This document shows, piece after piece, positions 1 through 8,404 of a DNA stretch of 52,561 bases. The DNA is from Bordetella parapertussis (lineage in GTDB: Bacteria > Pseudomonadota > Gammaproteobacteria > Burkholderiales > Burkholderiaceae_D), in assembly GCA_945883145.1 (NCBI GenBank), contig CAMCXB010000008.1:1-52561 (forward strand). Reading direction: 5' to 3'. Both the position numbers and the translations under genes were made by a program. The notes beneath the pieces are model-generated. The model was not told where the DNA came from. It made no database searches and saw only the letters and a program-made list of their open reading frames with translations. Each line of letters opens with the position of its first letter. Position 1 is the stretch's first letter.

Positions 1-285
1 TTAGAAGCGGTCATGCGTGCTTCTACATCTACATTACCTGCTTTTGTGGGTGTGACCATACCAGGACGTGGTTATAGCATCTTCCGTATCAATAAAATTG
101 ATGAGCTTGTTGCAGATGAAGCGGCTATGAAAGCAGAGCAACAACAGATTGATGAATTCTTAGCTACCCAAGAAACAGCGGCTTATCTAGCGATTATCAA
201 AAAACGCGCTAAAGCTGAAATCATCAAGCCAGCCGATCTGCCTAAAGTCTCAGCCGCACTAACAGCAACGCCAGCTAAGCCTTAA
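1..285 (+). CDS. ppiD: PpiD-like periplasmic folding chaperone, C-terminal fragment (5' end outside window)
   Basis: The reading frame is open to the left edge, so this is the last 94 codons of a larger gene. The fragment has the pattern of the C-terminal end of betaproteobacterial PpiD: a short strand with PAFVGV..PGRGYSIFRI, then a charged helix and a tail of the AAYLA.I..RAKAEI type. PpiD is an inner-membrane-anchored, parvulin-like chaperone that handles outer-membrane proteins leaving the Sec translocon. The parvulin domain itself is not in view, so the call rests on the tail alone. A strong hairpin follows the stop, which suggests that the transcript ends here. Confidence 0.7.
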   Translation, partial: LEAVMRASTSTLPAFVGVTIPGRGYSIFRINKIDELVADEAAMKAEQQQIDEFLATQETAAYLAIIKKRAKAEIIKPADLPKVSAALTATPAKP

Positions 286-294
286 TCTTACTGA

Positions 295-326
295 CTGAGG
301 ATGAGGGATTAATCCTTCATCCTCAG
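295..326. terminator. Bidirectional hairpin terminator between ppiD and mnmH
   Basis: A 13-bp stem starting CTGAGGATGA and closing with TCATCCTCAG, with one G-U pair, surrounds a 6-nt ATTAAT loop. The right side runs into pyrimidine-rich sequence. It lies between two convergent genes, so it probably serves both. Confidence 0.7.
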
Positions 327-362
327 CTCTTCTCTTAGTATCTTCCTATCGCACGCTATGTG

Positions 363-1418
363 TTAACTCAGCAAAGCGTTTGCAGCTTGAAGAAACGCAT
401 TTGTACTAATGTTTTCTAGTGCTAAGGATTGCGCGCTCGATAACTGTAAAAAATTGCGTTGAATCGAGCGTAAATAAGCAGGATCGTAATGCTCAGTAAG
501 CAGTTCATGTACTAAATTAGTTAGATCATCTGATTCTGCCATCGCGTGCCACCGTTTTATTTTTTCACGCCCATGCAAAGTAAGCAGATGGTCTAATTGC
601 ACTGAAAGTAGATGAGGTTGTTGAACGAAATGCGCATAATCTTCCATCAAAAGCTGTACGCGTGATTCTGCTGAGAGCTCAAGTGCTATGCAGGGTGATG
701 CACGCATCTTTTCCATTAAGAGCTCAGGTACACGGCAATTACCGATTTTTTTACTTTCTGATTCAACATAGACAGGGCGATCCGCCACATAGTGTCGTAA
801 AGTTTGCCAAATACGTGACTCAAACATTTTTTGAGTAGGTTGCGATTCAGTCGGTAGCAAACCGAGCACTGAGCCTCTATGTGCAGCGAGTTTTTCTAAA
901 TCTAATACTTGCGCGCCTTGTGTAGCCAGCGTTTGCAGTAAGCGACTTTTGCCACTGCCAGTAGGTCCGCAAATAACTTGGAATGACAAAGCTTGTGCTT
1001 GTTGATCGATTTTTTGGGTGATGAATCGTCTATATTCCTTATAGCCGCCATCGAGTTGATGTACCGGCCATCCAATTTTTGCAAATATATGCGCCATTGC
1101 GCCACTACGATTACCACCGCGCCAACAATAAATAAGTGGTTTCCAGTCACGTGGTTGATCACGAAATTTTTGTTTTAAATGCAGGGCGATATTCTCTGCA
1201 ACCAATGCAGCCCCGATTTTTTTTGCTTCGAAGGCACTCGTTTGTTTATACAGTGTTCCTACTTCAATGCGCTGTGCATCATTTAAAACTGGACAATTGA
1301 TTGCGCCCGGAATGTGATCCAACGCATATTCAGATTCGGAACGTACATCAATAATACTATCGTACTGTTCGAGTTGAACTAGACACGCATCAGCAGTAAA
1401 TAGAGCGGGATACTTCAT
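363..1418 (-). CDS. mnmH: tRNA 2-selenouridine synthase MnmH (SelU)
   Basis: MnmH replaces the 2-thio group of U34 in certain tRNAs with selenium, using selenophosphate, and goes through a geranylated intermediate. The N-terminal rhodanese domain (about residues 10-135) carries the conserved Cys98 in the motif CWRGGNRSG, matching the catalytic cysteine of the family. A P-loop, GPTGSGKS at 151-158, opens the second domain. The length of 351 residues is normal. The substrate depends on selenophosphate synthase (SelD), which is not in the window. The gene ends convergent with ppiD and sits 14 bases downstream of the tesA-like gene, so the two may be cotranscribed. Confidence 0.93.
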   Translation of the reverse strand: MKYPALFTADACLVQLEQYDSIIDVRSESEYALDHIPGAINCPVLNDAQRIEVGTLYKQTSAFEAKKIGAALVAENIALHLKQKFRDQPRDWKPLIYCWRGGNRSGAMAHIFAKIGWPVHQLDGGYKEYRRFITQKIDQQAQALSFQVICGPTGSGKSRLLQTLATQGAQVLDLEKLAAHRGSVLGLLPTESQPTQKMFESRIWQTLRHYVADRPVYVESESKKIGNCRVPELLMEKMRASPCIALELSAESRVQLLMEDYAHFVQQPHLLSVQLDHLLTLHGREKIKRWHAMAESDDLTNLVHELLTEHYDPAYLRSIQRNFLQLSSAQSLALENISTNAFLQAANALLS

Positions 1419-1432
1419 GCGGTGTCCGAGTA

Positions 1433-2083
1433 TTATTTAAGTAGAGAGATCAAGCTAGGCCAGATATTTGCTAGCAAAATAGACTGAGCGAGTTCGTTAG
1501 GATGGATATGATCTGCTTGAAAAAATTTGTCAATGTCTTCAAGTCCTGCTAAAAAAAACTGCACTAGTTTCACATTTTTTTCACGGCCTATTTCAGTAAA
1601 TGTTTGCGCGAACTGCTTACTATAAGCTACACCGTAATTGGGTGGGATTTGCATACCAAGTAATAAAACCTGCGCTTTAGAAGCACTAGCCTGTTTAATC
1701 ATGTCACGCAAATTAGCTTCAGTATTTTTTAATGCGAGTCCACGTAGTCCATCATTACCACCCAGTTCAATAATTACAATCGATGGTTTATGTTGCTGAA
1801 GTAGGGTAGTTAAACGTGTTTTACCACCCGCAGTGGTTTCACCACTAATACTCGCGTTGATGACCTTGGCATCAATTTTCGTAGTTTCAAGTTGGTTTTG
1901 CAGCAAACTCACCCAGCCTTTGCCACGTGCTAAACCATACTCTGCAGATAAACTATCTCCAAGCACAAGCACAGTTTTTGATGCAGAATACGCAGGCACT
2001 GCGAATAATGCGAGTAGCCATACAAGTGAACTCAGCATGCAATAAGCTAGCCATGATTTATGTTTTAATTTCTTTACTTGCAT
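1433..2083 (-). CDS. tesA: GDSL-family arylesterase/lysophospholipase, TesA-like, exported
   Basis: This is a serine hydrolase of the SGNH/GDSL family, periplasmic, acting on acyl thioesters, aryl esters or lysophospholipids. The SGNH blocks are visible: LGDSLSAEYG (nucleophile Ser), GGND in the middle, and DHIHPN near the C-terminus (Asp-His). The frame is open to 2182, but the start at 2083 is preferred. It has a GGTGGAAAG ribosome site, gives a clean signal peptide (a basic n-region, a Leu-rich core and a PAYSA cleavage site), and avoids overlap with the divergent ybbA. That yields 216 residues, the usual length. The tesA/ybbA divergent pairing is the same as in Escherichia coli. Confidence 0.88.
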   Translation of the reverse strand: MQVKKLKHKSWLAYCMLSSLVWLLALFAVPAYSASKTVLVLGDSLSAEYGLARGKGWVSLLQNQLETTKIDAKVINASISGETTAGGKTRLTTLLQQHKPSIVIIELGGNDGLRGLALKNTEANLRDMIKQASASKAQVLLLGMQIPPNYGVAYSKQFAQTFTEIGREKNVKLVQFFLAGLEDIDKFFQADHIHPNELAQSILLANIWPSLISLLK

Positions 2084-2108
2084 ACTCAACTTTCCACCGA
2101 ATTTTCCT

Positions 2109-2771
2109 ATGATTGAAGTCTCCGCACTCAATAAGACTGTCACTGACACCAGTGGCCAACTGCATATTCTCACTGACATCAATTTTACCGTGCAGTCAGG
2201 TTCAACGCTGGCAATTGTGGGTGCCTCTGGCTCGGGTAAATCGACCTTGCTGGGTTTGCTCGCCGGTCTAGATCATCCCACTTCAGGTTCAGTTCGCCTT
2301 AACGGAACAGATATTTATGCCCTCGATGAAGATGCACGAGCCGCGTTAAGAATGCAGCAACTAGGTTTTGTATTTCAGTCCTTTCAATTACTCGCGCATT
2401 TAACAGCATTAGAAAACGTGATGCTGCCTTTAGAGTTACGTGCTGATCCAGAAGCAGAAAAAAAAGCGATCGCTATGCTCACGCGCGTCGGTTTACAAGA
2501 GCGTCTAAAGCATTATCCGAAATTTCTCTCTGGTGGTGAACAACAGCGCGTAGCACTGGCAAGAGCATTTGTTACTCATCCACCGCTTTTACTAGCCGAT
2601 GAACCTACAGGTAGTCTGGATGCAGCCACAGGCGAGGCAGTGATCAATATGATGTTTGAACTCAACCGTGAATATGGATCAACCTTGGTGTTGGTTACAC
2701 ATGATCCTGCGATTGCAGCAAAGTGTGCGCGCACGATTACGATAGCAGCAGGTCACTTAGTACAAGCTTAG
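2109..2771 (+). CDS. ybbA: ABC transporter ATPase, YbbA family (LolD-like)
   Basis: This 220-residue MacB/LolD-class ATPase has Walker A GASGSGKST at 38-46, the signature LSGGEQQRVALARAF near 140, and Walker B LLLADEPTGSLD near 160. Such ATPases power membrane-embedded extrusion or lipoprotein-release permeases. The expected partner permease (YbbP in E. coli) is not downstream. The next gene is the convergent nnr gene, so the ATPase looks like an orphan here. Only 25 bases separate its start from that of tesA, which means the divergent promoters must overlap each other's coding regions or lie inside them. Confidence 0.9.
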   Translation: MIEVSALNKTVTDTSGQLHILTDINFTVQSGSTLAIVGASGSGKSTLLGLLAGLDHPTSGSVRLNGTDIYALDEDARAALRMQQLGFVFQSFQLLAHLTALENVMLPLELRADPEAEKKAIAMLTRVGLQERLKHYPKFLSGGEQQRVALARAFVTHPPLLLADEPTGSLDAATGEAVINMMFELNREYGSTLVLVTHDPAIAAKCARTITIAAGHLVQA

Positions 2772-2800
2772 TAGAAGCATAAAAAAGCTAACAATCGACA

Positions 2801-4321
2801 TCAAATGATTAAATGATTTAATTCTTTGCGTATTGCAGGAATTAACTCACTTGCTGTCATACCGATGAGGTGTTCGCCATTTGCAAACATGGTTGCAGCG
2901 AGAGTATCAGCAGCTTTGCCATGCAACCATGTACTCGCTAAAGCAGCTTCCCATGCACTAACCTGTGTTTGTGCAAGCAGTGCGCCACAACAACCCGCTA
3001 ATACATCACCAGTGCCTGCAGTAGCCAGTGCAGGATTGCCAGTCGAGTTGATCACTACTCTGCCATCAGCATGGGCAATCACACTACCCGAACCTTTAAG
3101 TATGACAACGCAGTTCCATTGCGCTGATAAAGTTTGTGCAGCAGCGATACGATCTGCCTGAACAAGCTCTACAGATTGATTTAATAAACGTGCTGCTTCT
3201 AAAGGATGTGGCGTGAGTATGCAGGGAGCAGTTCGTGTTTTAAGTTTTTCTTGCAGTCCTGCTTCAACTGCAATTAAATTTAGTGCATCAGCATCAAGAA
3301 TCAGTGCAGTTTTTGTACTTAGTACTTTTGATAATACGTCATGCGCTGCGCGACTTACTCCCAGTCCAGGACCGAGAACCAGACAATTTGCTGTTAAAAC
3401 ACAAGTATCGGCAGCGCGACACATGATTTCTGGATGTGCACTGTCGTAGGCAGGAACATCATCCAAAAACACAGCATAGGTTCGTCCCGCTCCAGCATGT
3501 AATGCCATACGACTGGCTAAAATAACTGCACCCGCCATCCCGCGTGCACCACCTATGATTTTTACATCGCCATAACTTCCTTTATGCGTAGCATGATTTC
3601 TTTTTTTTATGGCAGTACTAAATAAGCTAGGATGATTTAATTCTGCATAGGGAGAGGAAAACAAATTTTCTGGAAGATCTAACGTATCAACTTCAACCTG
3701 TCCTGCGTAATCACGGCCATATGCAGTGTGCAGTCCTATTTTATTGGCAATGAAGGTGATAGTTTTATCAGCACGTACAGCAATGCCATCTGGTCTGACC
3801 ACACAACCTGTATCAGCATCACATCCACTAGGTACATCAACTGCTAACACAGGCAGATGATGCAGTGCGCTTGTACGATTTAAGTCGGCAATTAAATCGT
3901 GTAATGGTGCTTTAATTGGTTGTGATAAGCCGATGCCAAACAGCGCATCAATTACCAGATCATAGGTAGGGAAATCAATATCTTCTTCCAGTATTAATTC
4001 GCATTCATTTTCAACGGCATGTTCAAATGCGGTAACTGAATCAGGCGGTAAAGGATCTGAAGTGGCAATGCAATGTATAAAAATTTTTGCGCCTTGTTTC
4101 GCTAACACTGAAGCTGCTTCACAACCATCACCACCATTATTTCCAGGGCCAGCCAATATGAGTATACGTTTTTCGTAAACGTCATCATCAAGCATGCTTT
4201 CAGCAACAGCAGCAACGGCCGCACCAGCACGTTGCATTAATGTGTAAGAAGGAAGGGAAGCTATGCCAGCTTGTTCGATCGCGCGAATTTGCGCAATACG
4301 AAACAGTGCTGTGGAGTCCAT
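2801..4321 (-). CDS. nnr: Bifunctional NAD(P)H-hydrate epimerase / ADP-dependent NAD(P)H-hydrate dehydratase
   Basis: This enzyme repairs damaged nicotinamide cofactors. The N-terminal half (YjeF_N fold, about residues 1-215) interconverts the R and S hydrates. The C-terminal half (ribokinase-like YjeF_C, about 235-500) dehydrates the S form using ADP. The sequence shows GPGNNGGDG in the first domain, and VLGPGLG, ILTPHPLEAARLL and NPALATAGTGDVLAG in the second. The length of 506 residues is typical of the fused bacterial form. The start codon lies 1 base from the stop of the upstream dadA-like gene, so the two are almost certainly cotranscribed. Confidence 0.95.
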   Translation of the reverse strand: MDSTALFRIAQIRAIEQAGIASLPSYTLMQRAGAAVAAVAESMLDDDVYEKRILILAGPGNNGGDGCEAASVLAKQGAKIFIHCIATSDPLPPDSVTAFEHAVENECELILEEDIDFPTYDLVIDALFGIGLSQPIKAPLHDLIADLNRTSALHHLPVLAVDVPSGCDADTGCVVRPDGIAVRADKTITFIANKIGLHTAYGRDYAGQVEVDTLDLPENLFSSPYAELNHPSLFSTAIKKRNHATHKGSYGDVKIIGGARGMAGAVILASRMALHAGAGRTYAVFLDDVPAYDSAHPEIMCRAADTCVLTANCLVLGPGLGVSRAAHDVLSKVLSTKTALILDADALNLIAVEAGLQEKLKTRTAPCILTPHPLEAARLLNQSVELVQADRIAAAQTLSAQWNCVVILKGSGSVIAHADGRVVINSTGNPALATAGTGDVLAGCCGALLAQTQVSAWEAALASTWLHGKAADTLAATMFANGEHLIGMTASELIPAIRKELNHLII

Positions 4322-4322
4322 G

Positions 4323-5579
4323 TTAGTGCTTGGTATCGTAACGTGCGAGTGTCAGACCCTGCATATTAATTTCTGGTTCGCGTTGGGAAATAATATCTGC
4401 CAATAGTTTGCCACTACCTGCAGCAAGTGCCCAAGCGCCTGCACCATGACCAGCATTAATAAATATATTCGGATGCTTGGTTGCACCCAATAATGGAATG
4501 CCTTCAGGTAGCATGCCTGCAGTTCCACACCAAAAATTCGCATGACGATAATTAGCCGCATTCGGAAACCAATCATCAGCCACTTTAACTAAGGTATTGA
4601 CTGCTTTCTGATGTAAATTCACTGAAGAAGAACCCATCTCTGCACAACCTGCAATACGTATACGTTTACCCAGTCGCGTGATTGAGACCTGATACGTGTC
4701 ATCGAATAAAGAAACCTTAGGTGCCATTTCATATTCTTGCACTGCTGCTGAAGCTGAATACACTTTGACTGGATAGAGAGGTAAATGCGTTCCTAAACCA
4801 TGCATGAGTTTAGCAGTTTCACTTCCTGCTGCAATAACCAGTGCATCAACTACAACGGTACGACCATCAATCTGCAATTCAACTTTATTTTGTTCATTAC
4901 GTATGGATTGAACATGATTATTAAAATTAAATTCAACGCCAAGATTTTGACAAAGGATTTTCATTTGTCGAACAAACAAGGGAGAATTTCCTGCTTGATC
5001 ATCGGGCAGATAAAGACCTGAATGAAAATCCACTTCAGTCGATAGTGCTGGTTCCATTTGTCTTGCGGCTTCTTGATCTAGCAGTTCATGATTGGTGCCG
5101 GACTCGCCAAGCAATTGCATGGTTAAGCGTGCAAGTTGCAAATCTTTCGCAGTGCGAAACATCACCATAGCAGCTTTATGCTGTTGAAAATCCATTTCAT
5201 GGGTTTGAATCAACTGCGCCATCTGCTGAGCACTATAGTCAGCAAGAATTTTTAAACGTTGTTGATTTTCTTTGAAACGCTGCAATCTGCATTCTGAAAT
5301 CCAGCGTCTTATCCACGACCACATCGCGGGTTCAAATCGTGCGCTAAAGGCAACTGGTGATTCTTGACGGAATAGCATAGATAGCGCGCGGTAAGGCAGC
5401 CCTGGCACTGTCCATTGACGTAACGTGCTGTTGGGACCCATAAGATCCACATTACCGAAACTGGCTTCTTGCGCCACGTTGCCGTAGCGTTCAAGCACCA
5501 TCACTTCATGGCCTGCTTCGGCCAAGTAATAGGCGGTGCTTACGCCGATAACACCGCCACCTATCACTGCTACTCGCAT
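4323..5579 (-). CDS. dadA: D-amino-acid dehydrogenase small subunit-like FAD oxidoreductase
   Basis: This flavoprotein of the DAO family oxidises D-amino acids to 2-oxo acids and passes electrons to the respiratory chain. The N-terminal FAD-binding motif GGGVIGVSTAYYLAEAGHEV sits at residues 7-26. The C-terminal dinucleotide-region motif NAGHGAGAWALAAGSGKLLADII is the one seen in DadA. The length of 418 residues matches the family. It is the first recognisable gene of a two-gene unit with nnr. A small ORF of uncertain reality overlaps its start by 10 bases. The substrate could be another secondary or tertiary amine, because DadA paralogs are hard to separate by sequence. Confidence 0.88.
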   Translation of the reverse strand: MRVAVIGGGVIGVSTAYYLAEAGHEVMVLERYGNVAQEASFGNVDLMGPNSTLRQWTVPGLPYRALSMLFRQESPVAFSARFEPAMWSWIRRWISECRLQRFKENQQRLKILADYSAQQMAQLIQTHEMDFQQHKAAMVMFRTAKDLQLARLTMQLLGESGTNHELLDQEAARQMEPALSTEVDFHSGLYLPDDQAGNSPLFVRQMKILCQNLGVEFNFNNHVQSIRNEQNKVELQIDGRTVVVDALVIAAGSETAKLMHGLGTHLPLYPVKVYSASAAVQEYEMAPKVSLFDDTYQVSITRLGKRIRIAGCAEMGSSSVNLHQKAVNTLVKVADDWFPNAANYRHANFWCGTAGMLPEGIPLLGATKHPNIFINAGHGAGAWALAAGSGKLLADIISQREPEINMQGLTLARYDTKH

Positions 5580-5749
5580 GGGACTCCAACTTTCTCTAAT
5601 CCGTTCGGCACATTGATTATGCCGTCGGGCAGGTCTTTGCCTGCATTGTAAATCATCGTTAGCTCTAAAAAGCCGGTATAGGGTAGCCGCAAATCACTAG
5701 CAAAACAATCTTTGCCGATAGTCGTGCAATTAATCAGTGCAATTTTCAT
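5570..5749 (-). CDS. Small ORF overlapping the dadA start (hypothetical)
   Basis: This is an open frame of 59 codons from ATG at 5749 to a TAG at 5572-5570, overlapping the dadA ATG by 10 bases. That geometry would suit translational coupling. The residue mix is protein-like (mixed hydrophobic and polar, three Cys) but matches no family I recognise. No convincing ribosome site precedes the ATG. It could be a small real gene, the remnant of a longer one, or chance. Confidence 0.25.
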   Translation of the reverse strand: MKIALINCTTIGKDCFASDLRLPYTGFLELTMIYNAGKDLPDGIINVPNGLEKVGVPCE

Positions 5750-5974
5750 GCTGCATTGCGGGGCGGGGTGATTTTTTTGGAGCTACGTATTTAAAAAAAT
5801 GTGTCTGCTACGCCACTATTTTTGACTTTTAGCACCAGCGTTTCATGGAGACCGATGAGTGGATATATGGCACAAAGATTGCAAAAAAAGAAACTGTCCT
5901 TGCCAAGTTGGCGTTCAGCGCAAGCAAAGACAAATACTTATTTTCAACTCCAATTACCCCATAGGGAGCTAATT

Positions 5975-6880
5975 ATGATGTCACTCATCTCACAAGCTAG
6001 TCGCCAGCAATTCATTCAACAAAGTTTTCCAGCTGTCATGCGTATGCAAGGTGGTATGCCAGCCACTATGCCGCGCGTTGTAGTCAGAGATCAAAGATTG
6101 CAACGACAATTTAAACGTCCAGATAGAAAGACTTTAGAACAGCGTGCTGCGCAGATAATACCGAAGAAATTGTCTGTTGCTAGAACTATTCCCTCAACAT
6201 CGAACGTTCTTCCTCCATCCAAGATTGTTTATGTATCTGAAGAAGAGTTGTCAAAATTCGCGATCAGCAATACGTTTGATGAATATTCCTTACAATTTCC
6301 AGTAGGTGCACGTGGTAAGGATTGCTATGTACCCGGTCAAGTCAAAATACAGATTCGAATGCCAGGCGATCAGCCTTTTAAATATGTCAGAAGAGCAAAC
6401 TATGACATGCGTGAATTTAAGTATTTATGGGTATTACATAAAAATCCGTTTGCTGTAGCTCGTTGGAGTTCTGCTCCAGATGAGGATATTGCAAGTAAGA
6501 TCAGTTATGAACCACTTATGGGAATAGCTCGTGAGATGACTCCTACAGATAGTGAGCGTGGAATTGTCTGTCATCCTAAGATTGCGAAATTAGGTTATTT
6601 CGGAGGTGAAGTATGGTTTTTACCCCGAACTGAAAAAAATAAGGGTAATAAATACGATGCAGTCCATATCAACCTCAATTCTGGAAGATTCCCTTCAAAA
6701 GACGATAAAAATTTATATACCGCAGCAAAATACTGGTTGTCATTGGGCTATCACAAAGTTTTTGTAACACCAAGAGATCAGCGCTATGGCGAAGTAACAC
6801 CCATCTTATTTATGAAGGAGTCTAAAGCAGAAGCTCAGTCGAAAACTAAACCTCAAGCTAAGCCTTTTGATTTCGTTTGA
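5975..6880 (+). CDS. Unrecognised 301-residue soluble protein
   Basis: I do not recognise this family. The frame is open from 5801, but the ATG at 5975 is preceded by GGGAGC seven bases away, so it is taken as the start. There is no signal peptide or membrane segment. Residues 1-75 are rich in Gln, Arg and Pro and look disordered. Residues 85-285 look like a compact mixed alpha/beta domain with many aromatic residues, including VRRANYDMREFKYLW and YDAVHINLNSGRFPS. The tail is Lys/Ala/Gln-rich. It stands alone between minus-strand genes. A disordered N-terminus before a globular domain is a shape shared by many secreted effectors, but nothing here proves secretion. Confidence 0.75.
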   Translation: MMSLISQASRQQFIQQSFPAVMRMQGGMPATMPRVVVRDQRLQRQFKRPDRKTLEQRAAQIIPKKLSVARTIPSTSNVLPPSKIVYVSEEELSKFAISNTFDEYSLQFPVGARGKDCYVPGQVKIQIRMPGDQPFKYVRRANYDMREFKYLWVLHKNPFAVARWSSAPDEDIASKISYEPLMGIAREMTPTDSERGIVCHPKIAKLGYFGGEVWFLPRTEKNKGNKYDAVHINLNSGRFPSKDDKNLYTAAKYWLSLGYHKVFVTPRDQRYGEVTPILFMKESKAEAQSKTKPQAKPFDFV

Positions 6881-6901
6881 TATAAGCTTGTATATACGAC
6901 T

Positions 6902-6930
6902 AGGCGGTACTAGAAATTATAGTGCCGCCT
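6902..6930. terminator. Hairpin at the convergent end of the unknown gene and the amidase
   Basis: An 11-bp stem (AGGCGGTACTA paired with TAGTGCCGCCT, one G-U pair) encloses a 7-nt loop. The right arm lies inside the last codons of the amidase gene and the loop contains its stop. Neither side has a T-tract, so it may be an mRNA 3'-end stabiliser rather than an intrinsic terminator. Confidence 0.4.
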
Positions 6931-8233
6931 CGATCGCTCTAGATACTGCCAGTATGTGTGCATCAGTCATAGCAAGACCCGCCGCCATTAAACCAACCGG
7001 TAAGCTACCTTGTTCATGACAAGGTAGCGATACCGCACAACCATCTAATAGATTAATGATAGATGGATTGCGAAGTAATAAACGATTGGTATTAAAAAAC
7101 ACTTCGTCCGATTCAAGCAGAGGCGCTATCTCTGGTGCTGTAAGTGGTACGGTAGGCATCAGTACTGCATCAAAACCACTTAATTCCTGCTCCAATTTTT
7201 TTATCCAATTCAGTCGTGCCTGATGTAAAGCACTAATCTCATCAGCTTGATATTTCTCTCCTAAGCGCATGCGTTGCGCAACACGCTGATCATAAGCATC
7301 GCTATGATTTTTTAACATCGCTTGGTGATGGGCATAGGCTTCTATGGGAGCGAATAAATTTATAGTCGGTGCCTCAGCCAGTAAGGACATAGGAACATCT
7401 ACAATCACTGCGCCAGCCGCAGATAGTTTACTCAGCGCAGTTGCAAAGCTTTCAGCAACATGCGCGTCCATATTTTCCATGACCAGAGTTTTTGGCACTG
7501 CAAAGCGCAAACCTTTTAGCGTGAGGTTTTCTAGTGTTAATGCATGATCAGCAATGATGCTATCAATGAGATGACAATCAGCAAGGGAGTGCGCCATTGC
7601 ACAAATCGTATCCAAAGAGGGAGCGAGGGGAAAAGTACCGGACACAGGAACACGGCGCATGGTTGGTTTAAAACCCACTAGTCCACACAAGGCAGCAGGT
7701 ATGCGTATCGAGCCACCTGTGTCAGAGCCTATGCCTGCCACACAGAGTCCAGCTGCAACTGACACTGCAGCACCGGAGGAAGATCCACCAGGTATGCGAG
7801 CCACTTTGCTATCAGCTGGATTTACAGGCGTGCCGTAATGCGGATTAATCCCTACGCCTGAAAAAGCAAATTCAGTCATATTCGTTTTGCCCAGAATCGC
7901 AGCACCTGCATGACGTAAACGTGTGATGACGGTGGCATCGTTGAGAGCAGGCGCTGCAGTGCTTCTGACTGTTGAGCCTGCCATGGTGATTTCACCCGCG
8001 ACATCAAATAAATCTTTGATAGAAATAGGTAAACCTTCGAGTGCACCAAGCTGTTGTCCAGTTTTGCGTTTTTCATCTGCTGTCATGGCAGAAGCTATCG
8101 CCGATTCTGCATACAAACGCGTGAAGGTTGCAGGATGCGCGCTGATTTTTTCTAAACTATCTCTGACTAAGGATGTTTTTTCAGTCTGGCTTAACTGCGC
8201 TATACCAGCTAAGGCTGTGGGAGGCTGAGTCAT
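6917..8233 (-). CDS. Amidase-signature family hydrolase
   Basis: This amidase-signature enzyme cleaves C-N amide bonds by a Ser-cisSer-Lys triad. The residues are visible as Lys73 (in ISIKDLFD), Ser151 (in IPGGSSSG) and Ser175 (in GSDTGGSIR), and the 24-residue separation between the two serines matches the family. It has 438 residues, no signal peptide and no fused second domain. The sequence does not settle the substrate. Relatives include GatA, allophanate hydrolase and various aryl or alkyl amidases. GatA is less likely because no gatB or gatC lies nearby. It is transcribed divergently from purL. Confidence 0.87.
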   Translation of the reverse strand: MTQPPTALAGIAQLSQTEKTSLVRDSLEKISAHPATFTRLYAESAIASAMTADEKRKTGQQLGALEGLPISIKDLFDVAGEITMAGSTVRSTAAPALNDATVITRLRHAGAAILGKTNMTEFAFSGVGINPHYGTPVNPADSKVARIPGGSSSGAAVSVAAGLCVAGIGSDTGGSIRIPAALCGLVGFKPTMRRVPVSGTFPLAPSLDTICAMAHSLADCHLIDSIIADHALTLENLTLKGLRFAVPKTLVMENMDAHVAESFATALSKLSAAGAVIVDVPMSLLAEAPTINLFAPIEAYAHHQAMLKNHSDAYDQRVAQRMRLGEKYQADEISALHQARLNWIKKLEQELSGFDAVLMPTVPLTAPEIAPLLESDEVFFNTNRLLLRNPSIINLLDGCAVSLPCHEQGSLPVGLMAAGLAMTDAHILAVSRAIEAAL

Positions 8234-8327
8234 GGTTTACTCTTAAGATAAATAAATAGCGAAGGATGACAGCATACCTGAGCTGATTGCTTCTTTTTTA
8301 AGAGGGAAAATGCGACTGTGGACGGGG

Positions 8328-8333
8328 TATAAT
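8328..8333 (+). promoter_or_regulatory. Candidate -10 element upstream of purL
   Basis: A perfect TATAAT lies 71 bases before the chosen purL start. The -35 position (GGAAAA region) does not match the consensus, so an activator or an upstream element may be needed. The location between divergent genes makes a promoter likely. Confidence 0.45.
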
Positions 8334-8404
8334 CGCATCTTTCCGATTCATCCTGCGATGTCGTGTTATTTGACTCGGCCTTCGCTTCAAACATCATCTT
8401 AGTC

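Noticed and set aside
2084..2182. N-terminal extension of the TesA-like ORF
   Set aside because: It overlaps ybbA in antisense and lies before a good ribosome site and signal peptide at 2083.
8363..8404. An upstream PurL start giving a lipoprotein-like N-terminus (LPGCSA)
   Set aside because: PurL is cytosolic and homologs begin at the ATG at 8405. The apparent lipobox is simply the conserved MLxLPG-ALS start.
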